From positions 22,263 through 86,262 of the forward strand of contig JAPLSB010000022.1 in assembly GCA_026398875.1 (NCBI GenBank): a stretch of 64,000 nucleotides of DNA. The letters are read 5' to 3'. The stretch comes from Gammaproteobacteria bacterium (lineage in GTDB: Bacteria > Pseudomonadota > Gammaproteobacteria > Nevskiales > Nevskiaceae). Positions 63,038 to 64,000 of this stretch are shown piece after piece. Both the position numbers and the translations under genes were made by a program. The notes below the pieces were generated by a model that was given only the letters and a program-made list of their open reading frames with translations, ran no database searches and was not told the origin of the DNA. The number at the start of each line of letters is the position of its first letter. Positions within the stretch are counted from its first letter, which is position 1.

Positions 63038-64000
63038 GGTGCGACCGCCCGTTGGCCGAAACGCGCATACAGCGCCGGCATCAGCAGCAGGTTCAGCGCC
63101 GTCGACGAGGCCAGACCGCCGAGGATGACGATCGCCATCGGGTATTCGATCTCATGCCCCGGTGCATTGCCGGTGACGATCAGCGGCACCAGTGCCAAGC
63201 CCGCACAGGCAGCGGTCATCAGGATCGGAATCAGGCGCTCGCTGGCCCCGCGCAGGATCAGCGCCGGGCCGAAGGCTTCACCCTCCTCGTGCTCAAGATG
63301 CTGGTAATGCGCCAGCAGCATGATGCCGTTGCGCGCCGAGATGCCGACCACGGTGACGAAGCCGACCAGCGATCCCAGCGACAGCACGCCGCCGGACAGC
63401 GCCACGCCGATTACCCCGCCCAGCAGCGCGAACGGCAGACTGGCCGCGAACAGCGCCGTGATCGTCAGCGAGCGGAACTCCGACCAGACCAGCACCAGCA
63501 TGCCGGCCAGGCACAGTGCCGAGGTCAGCAGCAGACGTTGGCGAGCGGCTTTCAGGGCTGCGTACTCGCCGAGCACGGTCGGGAAGTAGCCGCTGGCGAA
63601 CGGCACGCCGGCCAGCGCCGCTTCGACATCACGGCCGATCCGGCCCAAGTCGGCATCACGCAGGTTCAGCGTCACGTCGATCCGTCGCTGGCCGTTCTCG
63701 CGGCGGATCTCGTTCGGCGTCGGCACCACGATGACATCGGCGACATCACGCAGCCGCAGCGCCATGCCGGTCGGCGTCTGGAGCGCCAGGTCGGCGATGC
63801 TGCGGATGTCGCCACGAAGCGCCGGCTCGCCCCACAGCGCGACATCGAAGGATTTCTGGTCGCGATAGATTTCGCCGAGCTTCTGGCCAGCGATCAAGGT
63901 CTGCGCCTGGCGCCGCACTTCGCCGGCCGTCATGCCGAACAGCGCGAGGTCGGCCGGGCGCGGCCGGATCTGGATCTGCGGCACCAGCACCTGCTGCTCC
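63034..64000 (-). CDS. HME-type RND efflux pump (CzcA/CusA family), 5' part beyond the window
   Basis: Only the C-terminal 322 residues are present. They include the periplasmic portion (IQIRPRPADLALFGMTAGEVRRQAQT, ENGQRRIDVTLNLRDADLG) and the last set of membrane helices, with VGISARNGIMLLAHYQHLEHEEG and LNLLLMPALYARFG, typical of heavy-metal efflux pumps. Drug-type pumps have different motifs here. The metal is not evident. The fusion protein that connects pump and outer membrane is expected beyond the window edge. The stop overlaps the next start (ATGA). Confidence 0.88.
   Translation of the reverse strand, partial: EQQVLVPQIQIRPRPADLALFGMTAGEVRRQAQTLIAGQKLGEIYRDQKSFDVALWGEPALRGDIRSIADLALQTPTGMALRLRDVADVIVVPTPNEIRRENGQRRIDVTLNLRDADLGRIGRDVEAALAGVPFASGYFPTVLGEYAALKAARQRLLLTSALCLAGMLVLVWSEFRSLTITALFAASLPFALLGGVIGVALSGGVLSLGSLVGFVTVVGISARNGIMLLAHYQHLEHEEGEAFGPALILRGASERLIPILMTAACAGLALVPLIVTGNAPGHEIEYPMAIVILGGLASSTALNLLLMPALYARFGQRAVAP

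Overview
The window looks like chromosomal DNA of a GC-rich, aerobic, lipid- and hydrocarbon-degrading gammaproteobacterium, most likely of the Nevskiales/Solimonadaceae type (Hydrocarboniphaga, Solimonas, Nevskia). This rests on two AlkB-type membrane hydroxylases, an AlkS/MalT-type regulator, four acyl-CoA ligases, a monomeric NADP isocitrate dehydrogenase and a TonB operon of the DUF3450-ExbB-ExbB-ExbD-ExbD-TonB-TPR type. No rRNA, tRNA, insertion sequence, prophage or CRISPR array was seen. The genus is inference.

Left part, 1-18 kb: a catabolic region. An AlkB-like hydroxylase, cut by the window edge, lies downstream of a MalT/AlkS-like regulator. Then come an acyl-CoA dehydrogenase and a divergent acyl-CoA ligase, a secreted RNase T2-like protein that has lost its catalytic histidines, an SDR protein without the catalytic Tyr and Lys, an exported single-cysteine MsrA, an AveC-like membrane protein and a zinc alcohol dehydrogenase. 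A minus-strand transcription unit (17128 to 11802) then encodes both subunits of a 2-hydroxyacyl-CoA dehydratase/benzoyl-CoA reductase-type enzyme, its ATP-driven activator, a MarR regulator and a second AlkB-like hydroxylase. A divergent TetR gene flanks it. An 18-bp inverted repeat (TRGTAYG-N4-CRTACYA) occurs before the dehydratase operon, before the SDR gene and between the AveC-like and alcohol dehydrogenase genes. It appears to tie these loci into one local regulon. This is the most novel-looking part of the window.

18-29 kb: cell envelope and transport. After an M23 peptidase come the seven-gene energy-transducing operon (DUF3450, two ExbB/TolQ, two ExbD, TonB, TPR), an OmpA-family protein and a TonB-dependent receptor, all on the minus strand. 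They probably form one uptake machine.

29-38 kb: an acyl-CoA ligase and a GabD-type aldehyde dehydrogenase, a secreted repeat protein, an epoxide-hydrolase-like enzyme, a small unknown protein and a TTG-start acyl-CoA ligase.

37.5-47 kb: a tightly overlapping operon of exported proteins of unknown function, including a 1211-residue protein with four near-identical Ig-like repeats and a C-terminal sorting signal. It lies beside a divergent ECF sigma factor and a Ser/Thr kinase with TPRs, a pairing known to form a phosphorylation-driven sigma switch.

47-64 kb: a cyclase-family hydrolase, monomeric isocitrate dehydrogenase, a fasciclin protein, a ligase/PRISE-reductase pair with a zinc alcohol dehydrogenase, a large PAS-GGDEF-EAL protein, and a metal-type RND efflux operon with its two-component system, cut by the right edge.
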